From assembly GCA_009694245.1 (NCBI GenBank), contig SHVO01000016.1:1-33659 (forward strand): a stretch of 33,659 bases of DNA, in the 5' to 3' direction. Both the position numbers and the translations under genes were made by a program. The notes below the pieces were generated by a model. That model saw only the letters and a list, made by a program, of their open reading frames with translations. It was not told the DNA's origin and made no database searches. This document shows, one piece after another, positions 24,187-32,593 of the stretch. The stretch's first letter is position 1. The number at the start of each line of letters is the position of its first letter. This DNA comes from Rhodospirillaceae bacterium. Lineage in GTDB: Bacteria; Pseudomonadota; Alphaproteobacteria; Rhodospirillales; Rhodospirillaceae.

Positions 24187-24771
24187 CTAGTCCGGAAAAT
24201 ATGCCACTGCCGCCGCCCGCAGGACCGCCTCGCTCTGCGGCGAGACGAATGCGATCACCCAGAGTTCGTTGTAAGGCGCGGTGCGGCGCCCGGCGGCGCC
24301 CAGGGCAAAGCCGGCACGCGTAAGTTCCGCCGAGAGGGTTTCTTGCGTATATCCAATGCGACGCGTCGTGAAGGTCGCGCGCCCTGCGAGCACCGGCTGT
24401 AGGCCAACGGTAATATTCATCGGCGTCATACCCCCCAGGGACGAAACGGGCGCGGGGTTGCTCGCTTTGCCTTCGGCCTGCTGGTCTCGACAGACAATCA
24501 GCACAAAGCCCTCGGGCTTCAGCACACGCTTGAACTCGGCCAGTGCCACCGGCACCTCATGGGGATAGAGCGATTCGAAGCTATGCGACGCATAGACCGC
24601 GTCGAAGCCCTTGGCGGCGGCGCCGGCCAAACTGGTCATGGGGCCGAGGATGTCGGGGCGCGAGGCCGGGTCCACGTCCAAGCTCGTTTCCCGCCAATCT
24701 TCGCCCACCTGGGCAAAAGGGGTCTTCTTCCGGCGCTCATCACCGCAGCCAATATGCAAGAAAGTCTTCAG
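24187..24771 (-). CDS. SAM-dependent class I methyltransferase
   Basis: The product of about 194 aa is a class I methyltransferase. SAM motif I is LHIGCG, followed by a conserved-type WRETSLDVDPASRPDILGPM, then FDAVYASHSFESLYPHEVPVALAEFKRVLKPEGFVLIVC and a C-terminal FTTRRIGYTQETLSAELTRAGF. The first canonical in-frame start, TTG 24759, would cut into motif I. CTG 24771 gives KTFLHIGCG, the N-terminus I expect for this family, with GAGGAG eight bases upstream and a CTGA overlap with the stop of the glycosyltransferase gene. The tight coupling suggests that both act on the same surface glycan or glycoprotein (inference). Confidence 0.85.
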   Translation of the reverse strand: MKTFLHIGCGDERRKKTPFAQVGEDWRETSLDVDPASRPDILGPMTSLAGAAAKGFDAVYASHSFESLYPHEVPVALAEFKRVLKPEGFVLIVCRDQQAEGKASNPAPVSSLGGMTPMNITVGLQPVLAGRATFTTRRIGYTQETLSAELTRAGFALGAAGRRTAPYNELWVIAFVSPQSEAVLRAAAVAYFPD

Positions 24772-26837
24772 TGCTCCGGCTCCTCAACACTAGGTTTCAC
24801 GACAATATGATCCGGCGGCAATCCGGCCTGGTGGCGCGCGCACATCTGCCGGTAGGCGTCCTCGATATGCCGGGTGAACGCCCTCGCATCGAACAATGGC
24901 GTAGTCAGGCGGTTGCGCGCAAGCCTCGCCTTTAGACCGGCGTAGCGCGCCGGATCGCGCGCCAGCGCGATTGCTAGGGCCTCGTATTCAGTTTGCGTAG
25001 TTGTGATCAGCTCCGGGAGACCGATGGCGCGCAGCAGGCTGGCCGCGACGCGCGCCGCCAACGATTCGCCGCTACGTGTCAGCACGGGCAATCCAACCCA
25101 CAGCGCGTCGCTCGCCGTCGTGCCGGCATTGTAGGGCAAGGTATCCAGAAACAAATCCGCCGCCTGCAGGCGGGCAAGGTATTCAGGCATCGGCACGCGC
25201 TTGCTGAAGACCAGGCGGCCAGGATCGATGCCGCGTAGCGAGGCCCCCCTTCTGAGGTTGGATATGGCCGAGGTGCTATTGGCGTAGAGAAACAAGACGC
25301 TCCCCGCCACTGCCTTGAGAATTCGCATCCAGCCGTCAAAGGTCGCGGGCGTGATTTTATAGGTGTTGTTGAAACAGCAGAATACGAAACCCACCTTTGG
25401 CAAACCCAAATCGGCGCGCGTGAAAACGGCATCAGCGATTCTGCGGCTAGTGTCGTTTACTTGATAGCTTGGCAGGGCAACTACCTTTTCAGTGTAGTGG
25501 TCAAAGCAAGCCTCGGGGATTACGGTCGCATCCGCCACGATGTAGTCGATGTAGTCCGCCGCCATGGTTCCGAGATAGCCGAGGTAGCTCACCTGCACCG
25601 GCGCGGCCCGCAGGGCGAAGATGGCGGTACGCGCGTCCTCGGTATAGCCGGCGAGGTCCACGGCGATATCGAGTTTGAGTTCGCGCGCCAGCGCGGCGAT
25701 CTCGATGTCGGACTTGGCGCACACGTCGATAAAGTGGTCGAAGGCCGCCTCCAGCCTTTTTCGCATATCGTCCTTGGTATCGACGCCGAAGGAAAATCCG
25801 AAAACCTCGAAGGCGTTGCGGTCGTGAGCCTCAATGAGCCCTACCGTCAAAGACGAGACGGGGTGAACGCGGAAATCCATGGAAAAGTAGCCGACGCGGA
25901 TCTTAGTGCGCGGCGCGTGAGTGGTCAGGACACCGAGCGCCCAGTTCGGTTGGTGTTTGTCGTTGGCCCAGATCGCCGCCGCCTGGCGGTGCAGCGGCGG
26001 CGAGTCGATCAACCCGAGGAGCGCGTGGGAGGCAATCACGCGCTCGCCGCGCGAGATACGGACGGAAAGATCGGAGATAACTGTGTAGAAATCTGTCCAG
26101 TCGCAAATCAACATCTTCAGGTGAAGCCGCGTGCCGTAGAGATAAGGCAAGTGGGGGTTTAGCTTGAGGGCCTGGTCATAGGCCGCGAGCGCCGCTTCCG
26201 GTTGATTCAACTGCGCGAGGACATGCCCCCGATGATTGTAGGATTCGGCGCGACCGGGATCGAGGCGAATGGCGTCATCGTTGGCCGCGAGCGCGGCCGG
26301 CAACCGCCCCAGGGTGCGAAGCGCCAGCCCGCGGTTGTTGTGGGCTTCGACGAGATCGGGCTGAAGGGCAACGGCCCGATCGTAGGCGGCAAGGGCTTCA
26401 TCGTGCCGGCCAAGTTCTCCCAGCGTGACCCCACGGTTATTGTGAGTCCCCGCTTGGTCGGGCTTGAGGGCGATGGCTGCGTCGTAACTCTCCAGCGCCG
26501 CCGCGTGCCGCTTCAAGTCGCGAAGCGCGATCCCGCGGTTGATGAAGGTCTCGGCATGATCGGGGTTGAGCGCAACGGCTTGGTCGAACAGACCTAGCGC
26601 CTCGGCGGCCTCGCCCGCCTGCAACGCCAGCGCGCCCAAAAGGTGCAGCGTGTCGAAGTGCCGCGCGTTTAGGGCCAGCACCTCTAGATAAATGTCGCGT
26701 GCCTGCGCCAGATCTCCGGCCTGATGGCGCTTAACCCCTTCGGCCAGCATTTCCTGGCATCGCGCAGCTTCAGCATTGCTGGCCGTGAAGTACGATTCCG
26801 CCCGCGGTGGGGGAGCTTTGCTAAAATCCGGTTCCAT
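24768..26837 (-). CDS. TPR-containing O-GlcNAc transferase-like glycosyltransferase (GT41/SPINDLY type)
   Basis: The 689-aa product has at least six tetratricopeptide repeats over residues ~30-235 (units such as LALNARHFDTLHLLGALALQ and ALKPDQAGTHNNRGVTLGEL). The catalytic domain follows: RVGYFSMDFRVHPVSSLTVGLIEAHD, VSYLGYLGTMAADYIDYIVADA, FVFCCFNNTYKITP with the nucleotide-sugar-binding lysine, and ADLFLDTLPYNAGTTASDALW. This is the bacterial relative of O-GlcNAc transferase and SPINDLY (fucosyl) enzymes, which modify Ser/Thr on proteins; the donor sugar cannot be read. No signal peptide is present, so it acts in the cytoplasm. ATG 26837 is the start. A methyltransferase overlaps its stop. 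No flagellar or adhesin target gene lies in the window. Confidence 0.93.
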   Translation of the reverse strand: MEPDFSKAPPPRAESYFTASNAEAARCQEMLAEGVKRHQAGDLAQARDIYLEVLALNARHFDTLHLLGALALQAGEAAEALGLFDQAVALNPDHAETFINRGIALRDLKRHAAALESYDAAIALKPDQAGTHNNRGVTLGELGRHDEALAAYDRAVALQPDLVEAHNNRGLALRTLGRLPAALAANDDAIRLDPGRAESYNHRGHVLAQLNQPEAALAAYDQALKLNPHLPYLYGTRLHLKMLICDWTDFYTVISDLSVRISRGERVIASHALLGLIDSPPLHRQAAAIWANDKHQPNWALGVLTTHAPRTKIRVGYFSMDFRVHPVSSLTVGLIEAHDRNAFEVFGFSFGVDTKDDMRKRLEAAFDHFIDVCAKSDIEIAALARELKLDIAVDLAGYTEDARTAIFALRAAPVQVSYLGYLGTMAADYIDYIVADATVIPEACFDHYTEKVVALPSYQVNDTSRRIADAVFTRADLGLPKVGFVFCCFNNTYKITPATFDGWMRILKAVAGSVLFLYANSTSAISNLRRGASLRGIDPGRLVFSKRVPMPEYLARLQAADLFLDTLPYNAGTTASDALWVGLPVLTRSGESLAARVAASLLRAIGLPELITTTQTEYEALAIALARDPARYAGLKARLARNRLTTPLFDARAFTRHIEDAYRQMCARHQAGLPPDHIVVKPSVEEPEH

Positions 26838-26942
26838 CGGGCGGTTTTATCACGGCCGGGCGACCGTCGGGATTGAAAAGCTGCCGTGGCGACCCCTCCC
26901 CAACCGAAAGTGAAAATGCTCTAATGCGATTCGGAGGGACCC

Positions 26943-28877
26943 ATGATTACGTTTTTGCGCCCGATAGCGATTATTTGTTGCACAGGACTGTTCGCTGCCG
27001 GAGCATCGGCCCAGACCACCGGTCCGACGCCCGCGCCCATGCCGGCCGAGATCGCGGCACCCCGGGACATGGCCTATCCCGGAAGCATCCGCCTTGAGGT
27101 CGACGCCACCGATACGGTCCGCCACATTTTCAACGTGCGCGAAACCGTCCCTGTGCGCGGCGGCGAGCGCATCACGCTCCTCTATCCCAAGTGGCTTCCC
27201 GGCAACCATTCGCCGACCGGGCGTATCGATGCCCTCTCTGGCCTGATGATCAAGGCCAACGGTACACGCCTGGAATGGACACGCGACCCCGTGGATGTCT
27301 TCGCCTTTCATGTCGATGTGCCAGCCGGCGCCACGTCGTTGGACCTTGAATTCCAGTTCCTATCCGCCGTCGAGAGCGCCCAGGGACGGGTGGTCATGAC
27401 GCAGGAAATGATGAACCTGCAGTGGAACGCTGTAACTCTTTACCCGGCAGGCTATTTCACGCGCCAGATCCCAGTCGCCGCCAGCGTCAAACTTCCGGAG
27501 GGGTGGCGCGTGGCGGCCGCGCTCGACGTGGCATCGACGGCCGGCGGCGTCACGACCTTTAAACCCACTTCCTTCGAAGACCTGGTGGACTCGCCGATCT
27601 TCGCCGGCCGCCACTTCAAAACCCTCGACCTCGGCAATACCGGGGCGGCGCCAGTCCGGCTGAATATCGTTGCCGACCGGCCGGAGCTTTTGGAAATGAA
27701 GCCCGAGCACGAAGAAGCACACAGAGCCATGGTGCGTCAGGCTTACAAGCTCTTCGGCTCGCATCACTACGAACACTACGACTTTTTATTGGCGCTCACG
27801 GACCGCATGGGCGGCATCGGGCTGGAGCATCACCAATCAAGCGAGAACGGCACGGTTCCAGAATATTTCACCGAATGGGACAAAAACGCCGCGGCGCGCG
27901 ATCTTTTGCCCCACGAATACACCCACTCTTGGAACGGTAAGTTCCGCCGTCCCGCCGATCTCTGGACGCCGAGTTACAATGTGCCGATGCGCGATAGCCT
28001 GCTGTGGGTCTACGAGGGCCAAACCCAGTATTGGGGCATTGTGCTGGCGGCGCGCTCCGGCCTCCTGACCAAGCAGCAAGCGCTCGACTCGTTCGCGGCT
28101 ACGGCGGCAACTTACGACAATCGTATCGGCCGCGCATGGAAGAGCCTGCAAGACACGAATAACGATCCAGTCACGGCCATGCGCAGATCGATTCCGTGGC
28201 GGAGCTGGCAACGCAGTGAAGATTATTATTCGGAAGGCCAATTGATCTGGTTCGATGCCGATACTCTGATCCGCGAGCTATCGCGTGGCCGCAAGTCTCT
28301 CGACGATTTCGCCAGTGCTTTCTTTGGGATCAACAACGGCAGCCGTGTTCCCGCCACCTATACCTTCGAGGATGTGGTGGCGACCTTGAACAGCGTGCAG
28401 GCCCACGATTGGGCGGCATTCCTGCGCGGCCGCCTGGACGGGCACGGTCCGGGCGCGCCGCTCGACGGTCTGGCCCGCAGCGGCTACAAACTCGTCTATA
28501 CGGACACGCCGACCGACCTGCTGAAATCCGCCGAAACCAGTAGCCGGTCGCTCGGTCTGACCTATTCCTTGGGCATGGTGATTGGCCGAGAGGCAAAGCT
28601 GGCCGACGTGTTGTGGGAAGGGCCGGCGTACAAACTTGGCCTGACGCCCGGCACGCAGATCATCGCCGTCAACGGCACGGCCTACAGCGACGACCGCATC
28701 AAGGAGGCGATTACAGCCGCGAAGAAATCCGGCGCGCCGATCGAAGTTCTGGTCAAGAACGGCGATGTCTACCGCAGCGTGCGGTTCGACTACCGCGACG
28801 GACTGCGCTATCCGCGGCTGGAACGGATAGCGGGCACGCCGGACCGCTTCGAGATGATCCTCAGCGCCAGGAAGTAA
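26943..28877 (+). CDS. M61 family metallopeptidase (glycyl aminopeptidase-like) with PDZ domain
   Basis: The 644-aa exported protease has a signal peptide (cleavage near AGASAQ) and an N-terminal beta-rich domain (SIRLEVDATDTVRHIFNVRE, PKWLPGNHSPTGRID). The gluzincin core has HEYTHSWNGKFRRP (HExxH near residue 324) with the third ligand glutamate in LLWVYEGQTQYWG. A C-terminal PDZ domain follows (SLGMVIGREAKLADVLWEGPAYKLGLTPGTQIIAVNG). M61 enzymes remove N-terminal glycine or alanine from peptides. ATG 26943 follows GGAGGG by five bases. It is convergent with the M17 aminopeptidase, only five bases separating the stops, so two unrelated peptidases sit tail to tail. Confidence 0.95.
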   Translation: MITFLRPIAIICCTGLFAAGASAQTTGPTPAPMPAEIAAPRDMAYPGSIRLEVDATDTVRHIFNVRETVPVRGGERITLLYPKWLPGNHSPTGRIDALSGLMIKANGTRLEWTRDPVDVFAFHVDVPAGATSLDLEFQFLSAVESAQGRVVMTQEMMNLQWNAVTLYPAGYFTRQIPVAASVKLPEGWRVAAALDVASTAGGVTTFKPTSFEDLVDSPIFAGRHFKTLDLGNTGAAPVRLNIVADRPELLEMKPEHEEAHRAMVRQAYKLFGSHHYEHYDFLLALTDRMGGIGLEHHQSSENGTVPEYFTEWDKNAAARDLLPHEYTHSWNGKFRRPADLWTPSYNVPMRDSLLWVYEGQTQYWGIVLAARSGLLTKQQALDSFAATAATYDNRIGRAWKSLQDTNNDPVTAMRRSIPWRSWQRSEDYYSEGQLIWFDADTLIRELSRGRKSLDDFASAFFGINNGSRVPATYTFEDVVATLNSVQAHDWAAFLRGRLDGHGPGAPLDGLARSGYKLVYTDTPTDLLKSAETSSRSLGLTYSLGMVIGREAKLADVLWEGPAYKLGLTPGTQIIAVNGTAYSDDRIKEAITAAKKSGAPIEVLVKNGDVYRSVRFDYRDGLRYPRLERIAGTPDRFEMILSARK

Positions 28878-28882
28878 GGCGT

Positions 28883-30298
28883 TTATCCGGCGCCGAACCG
28901 CGCCTGGATCAATCCGAACAAGGCCCTCTGCGCGAGCGCCTCGCCGCCGGCGGGGCGCCCAGGCCGGTCGGTCGGATTCCAGGCATAACTGTCGATGTGA
29001 ACCCAGGGCACGCCGGCGCCGACGAATTCCTTCAGAAACAATGCCGCCGTGATGGCGCCGGCGAATGGCGAGTCGCCGGCATTGTTGATGTCGGCCACCT
29101 TGCTATCGATCATCTTGCGATAGGGCTGAAAAAGCGGCAGCCGCCACAAGGGATCGTGCGCCGCCGTGGCCGCCGCCAGAAGATCCGCGGCCAGCGCGTC
29201 GTCCTCGACAAACAAGCCGGGGAGGTCGGGGCCGAGGGCCGTACGGCACGCGCCGGTCAATGTCGCGCAATCGACCAGCAGCGACGGTTCATCCGCGACC
29301 GCCGCGGTCAGCGCGTCGGCCAAGACCAGGCGGCCCTCGGCGTCGGTATTGCCGATCTCCACGGTGATGCCCTTGCGGGTTTTCAGGACGTCGCCGGGGC
29401 GAAAGGCGTTGCCCGCGACCGCATTCTCGACGGCGGGCACAAGGACGCGCAATCGCACGGGCAGCCGTGCCGCCATGATCATATGCGCAAGGCCCAGCAC
29501 CGTGGCCGCGCCGCCCATGTCCTTCTTCATCAAGGCCATGCCGCTCGCGGACTTAAGATCAAGCCCACCGGTGTCGAAACACACGCCCTTCCCGACCAGC
29601 GTGACTCTTGGCGCGCTGGCTCCGCCCCAACTGAAATCGATCAACCGCGGCGCCACGGCACTCGCGCGGCCAACAGCGTGGATCATGGGGTAATTCTGCG
29701 CGAGCAGCGCCTCGCCCGTTATCACCGCGATCTGGGCGCCATGAAGTCTTGCGAGGGTGCGCGCGGCCTCTTCAAGCGCGTCGGGCAACATGTCAGCAGC
29801 CGGAGTATTGATGAGATCGCGCGCGAGGGTCGAGGCCGTAACCGCCTGCTCGACGTAAGCGCGGTCGCAGCCCTCGGGCCAGGCTAACGTCGCGCGCGGC
29901 GGGGTGGGATCACTTTTGTAGCGCGCAAAGCTGTAGCCCCCGAGCGCCCAAGCCAGCGCGGCCCAGGTTGGGAATGCTGCGGTCGCGCCGGCCGCAGACG
30001 ATCCTCCGCCGGAAGCAAGGCGATAATTTCCCTTGGGCAAATCGATTGCCAGTCTGCCCGTCACCCAAGGATCATCGCCCCGCCCCAAACCCAGCACGAC
30101 CATGGCAAAGGCGCCGTCGTCGCCGGGCACGGCCGCGGTGGCTCCCGCATCGGTTTTGAAATTGACGGCGGCCAGCCATGAGCGGATGCGCGGCGTCTGG
30201 CCGGCGAGCCAAGCTTCGTATTTCTCGCCGCTCACGGCATGAATGGGAACGTCGTTCTTTTGACTGGCGATCAGGAGATCGAGCGGCGGCGGCGTCAC
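28883..30298 (-). CDS. Leucyl aminopeptidase family (M17) peptidase
   Basis: The 471-aa cytosolic aminopeptidase has the M17 catalytic domain in its C-terminal half: VGKGVCFDTGGLDLK (metal-binding lysine and aspartate, ~236-249), MKKDMGGAATVLG, and the family signature NTDAEGRLVLADAL at residues 317-330. The N-terminal domain is divergent from PepA, which points to the PepB-like or 'leucyl aminopeptidase family' branch. The start is GTG 30298. It lies ten bases after the TAXI-protein stop and is surely co-transcribed with it, an unusual pairing that may link uptake and breakdown of an amino-acid-containing substrate (inference). Confidence 0.93.
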   Translation of the reverse strand: MTPPPLDLLIASQKNDVPIHAVSGEKYEAWLAGQTPRIRSWLAAVNFKTDAGATAAVPGDDGAFAMVVLGLGRGDDPWVTGRLAIDLPKGNYRLASGGGSSAAGATAAFPTWAALAWALGGYSFARYKSDPTPPRATLAWPEGCDRAYVEQAVTASTLARDLINTPAADMLPDALEEAARTLARLHGAQIAVITGEALLAQNYPMIHAVGRASAVAPRLIDFSWGGASAPRVTLVGKGVCFDTGGLDLKSASGMALMKKDMGGAATVLGLAHMIMAARLPVRLRVLVPAVENAVAGNAFRPGDVLKTRKGITVEIGNTDAEGRLVLADALTAAVADEPSLLVDCATLTGACRTALGPDLPGLFVEDDALAADLLAAATAAHDPLWRLPLFQPYRKMIDSKVADINNAGDSPFAGAITAALFLKEFVGAGVPWVHIDSYAWNPTDRPGRPAGGEALAQRALFGLIQARFGAG

Positions 30299-30308
30299 AG
30301 CTGCGAAC

Positions 30309-31439
30309 TCACGAACGCGTCGCGCCGGATGCCGCGCCCTCGACCTTCGCCGGCGGCTTGGCCGGGACCTTCGCGGGCGGCGCTACGATGGCGGCGGGAT
30401 CCATCAAGCCGTTCTGAACGTAATAGCGGTCGGCACCCGTCTGAATCGGCACGCCGATATCAAAGGCGGCGATGCCCCGCTCCATGAGTTTGCCGCGCGG
30501 ATGTCCGGCCTGAAAAAGCGGGATATTTCGTTCGTGCCAAATGGCCCGGACAATGCCGTAGGCCAGTTCCGGATCCATGGTGTCGCGGCTGAGAAGGACC
30601 GAGCCCACTTCAAGTGTTTCCACCGCCGGCTGGCCGGGATAGGTGCCTGCAGGGATCATGCCGCGGCTGTAAAACGGAAAGACTTGCGCAAGTTTTTCCG
30701 CGGTCGGACCTGAAATGGGAAGCAGCCTGATCGGTGTGCGCACTGCGACGTCTTCCACGGCCAGTGTCGGCGCACCACTGACGATGAAGGCGGCATCGAC
30801 CGTGCCTTTAGCGAACGCCTCGGGCACCGCGGAATATTCCATGGCTTTCATCTGCACCGACGCCCATTTGACGCCGAAGGCCGAGAGAATCAGCTTGGCC
30901 GTTGCCGTCGTGCCGGAGCCCTCGGGTCCCATGGCGACTTTCTTGCCCTTGAGTCCGGCGATGTCCTTGATGGCCGAGTCCGCGCGCACGACCAGGTGAA
31001 TGGTTTCGGGATACAGCCGCGCGAGGACGCGCAAGTTCTTGAGCGGTGGCCGATCGCCAAAGGCGGCCGTGCCTTGATAGGCCCAGGCGGCGATGTCGGC
31101 CTGGGTCAGCCCCACTTCCAGATCGCCCCGGGAAACCGCGCGTAGATTTTCAGCAACATCGGCGGTGGTTTGGGCGACGGCGATAAGGCCCGGCACGCCA
31201 CAATTTCCGCCACGGTCGCAATCGCGCGAGCCCGGGGGATTGGAAATCGCATTGGCGACCAAACCGCCGAAGGGAAAGTCCGTAATGCCGGTGGGGCCGG
31301 CCCCGATTCGAATGAGGCGGGTATCCTTGGGGTCTTGGGCAATGGCCGCTCCCGCCACCGAAAAGGCGACCAGCAGGATGAAATTTATTCGGGTGAAGAT
31401 GCCGAAACCCCGCTTTACAGATCCATTGCCCCGGCGCAC
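30309..31439 (-). CDS. TAXI family TRAP transporter solute-binding protein
   Basis: The 376-aa product is a periplasmic ligand-binding protein of the TAXI group (TRAP-associated extracytoplasmic immunogenic), which binds amino acids or small carboxylates. A signal peptide ends near AAIAQ. IRIGAGPTGITDFPFGGLVANAI and AVSRGDLEVGLTQADIAAWAYQG are typical, as are IKDIAGLKGKKVAMGPEGSGTTATA and AFAKGTVDAAFIVSGAPT. A cysteine pair (RDCDRGGNCG) lies in the first lobe, and the C-terminus is a Pro/Ala/Lys tail absent from the family core. The start is GTG 31439 with AGGGGAA upstream. No DctM-type permease lies nearby, so the partner must be encoded elsewhere or the protein has another role. Confidence 0.92.
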   Translation of the reverse strand: MRRGNGSVKRGFGIFTRINFILLVAFSVAGAAIAQDPKDTRLIRIGAGPTGITDFPFGGLVANAISNPPGSRDCDRGGNCGVPGLIAVAQTTADVAENLRAVSRGDLEVGLTQADIAAWAYQGTAAFGDRPPLKNLRVLARLYPETIHLVVRADSAIKDIAGLKGKKVAMGPEGSGTTATAKLILSAFGVKWASVQMKAMEYSAVPEAFAKGTVDAAFIVSGAPTLAVEDVAVRTPIRLLPISGPTAEKLAQVFPFYSRGMIPAGTYPGQPAVETLEVGSVLLSRDTMDPELAYGIVRAIWHERNIPLFQAGHPRGKLMERGIAAFDIGVPIQTGADRYYVQNGLMDPAAIVAPPAKVPAKPPAKVEGAASGATRS

Positions 31440-31639
31440 GAAATCACCATTCCCCTACGGTTTTCTGGTCCGTCCCGCACCCTCGCGAGACCAGGGGTCA
31501 CATAGCACATTCAATGTGCGGGCGCTGCCTTTCGTTGCTCCCGATCTCGCGATTCCAACCGACTGTGACTTCATGACCACGCGCGGACTATGGGATATGC
31601 TTTCCCAACCATCAAAGCCATCCTCCAAGAGGGCGCCTC

Positions 31640-32410
31640 ATGGCCAGACTTGAGATTCAGCAGATTCCGGTTCTGAACGACAACTTCATCTACCTGGCCC
31701 GTGAACCCAAGAGCGGCGCGGTCGCGGTGATTGACCCGGCCCTAGCCGCGCCGGTCCTGGAACGCGCGGCGCAACTGGGCTGGCGCATTACCTACATTCT
31801 CAATACGCACCACCATGCGGACCACGTCGGCGGAAACCTGGAGATCAAGGCCGCCACCGACTGCACCGTCGTCGGGCCGGGGCATGATCCGGACCGGATA
31901 CCGGGCATGGATATTCAGGTGAAGGACGGCGACAGCTTCGACCTTGGCGGGGCGCGGGCCGAGGTCCTGTTCGTGCCCGGCCATACGCGCGGGCATATCG
32001 CCTACTGGTTCAAGGACTCGGCCGCGCTTTTCTGTGGCGATACGCTATTTTCCATCGGCTGCGGGCGTTTGTTCGAGGGTACACCGCGCCAGATGTGGGC
32101 GAGCCTTGAGCGCCTGCGTGCACTGCCGGCCGAGACCCAGATTTACTGCGCGCACGAATATACCGAGAGCAATATCCGCTTCGCGCTGTCGGTGGACCCG
32201 GGCAATGCCGCTCTGCAAAGGCGTGCGGCTGAGGTCAAGAGCTTGCGCGCCGCCGGAAGATATTCCGTACCTTCGCTGATGGGCGACGAATGCGCCGCCA
32301 ATCCATTTCTGCGGGCCGATGCACCGGAACTGGCGGCGGCGGTCGGCATGAAGGGCTGCGACCCAGCGGAGGTGTTCGCCGAAGTCCGGCGGCGGAAGGA
32401 TGTTTTTTAG
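31640..32410 (+). CDS. gloB: Hydroxyacylglutathione hydrolase (glyoxalase II)
   Basis: Glyoxalase II hydrolyses S-lactoylglutathione to lactate and glutathione, the second step of methylglyoxal detoxification in the cytoplasm. The 256-aa product is of normal length. It carries the metallo-beta-lactamase-fold motif THHHADH (residues 56-62), the further ligands in VPGHTRGHIAYWF, FCGDTLFSIGCGRLFEGTP and IYCAHEYTESN, and the C-terminal substrate-binding helices ending in ANPFLRAD...EVFAEVRRRKDVF. ATG 31640 follows GAGGGCG by four bases. It appears monocistronic; a RIME-like element begins 12 bases after its stop. Confidence 0.97.
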   Translation: MARLEIQQIPVLNDNFIYLAREPKSGAVAVIDPALAAPVLERAAQLGWRITYILNTHHHADHVGGNLEIKAATDCTVVGPGHDPDRIPGMDIQVKDGDSFDLGGARAEVLFVPGHTRGHIAYWFKDSAALFCGDTLFSIGCGRLFEGTPRQMWASLERLRALPAETQIYCAHEYTESNIRFALSVDPGNAALQRRAAEVKSLRAAGRYSVPSLMGDECAANPFLRADAPELAAAVGMKGCDPAEVFAEVRRRKDVF

Positions 32411-32422
32411 TTAGGGCCGATT

Positions 32423-32593
32423 TTAGAGCAAGCAGCGCGATTTCGGAATCGCTGTGCTTGCTCTACTTTTTTATTGTCGCATCGTTCCAAGCGCGAAGGC
32501 GCGCATCTATTGAATGCCGGCCTTCGCCGGCACGAAAACCGGTTTCCACCCCCGGAACAAGTCCGAGGGCATGCTTTTCGGCACGATGCTCTA
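32423..32593. repeat. RIME-like intergenic repeat between gloB and phaB, supplies the phaB stop
   Basis: This is the fullest copy of the mosaic in the window: TTAGAGCAAGCAGCGCG with CGCTGTGCTTGCTCTA, GCGCGAAGGCGCGC, GCCGGCCTTCGCCGGC, GAAAACCGGTTTCCAC, an extra 27-base insert ending GGCATGCTTTT, then CGGCACGATGCTCTA. The terminal CTA (32591-32593) is the TAG stop of phaB on the minus strand. The two convergent genes are separated by nothing but this element. Confidence 0.85.

Noticed and set aside
28613-29887. 424-codon open frame on the plus strand
   Set aside because: It overlaps the end of the M61 gene and runs antisense through the M17 gene; both of those have clear catalytic motifs.
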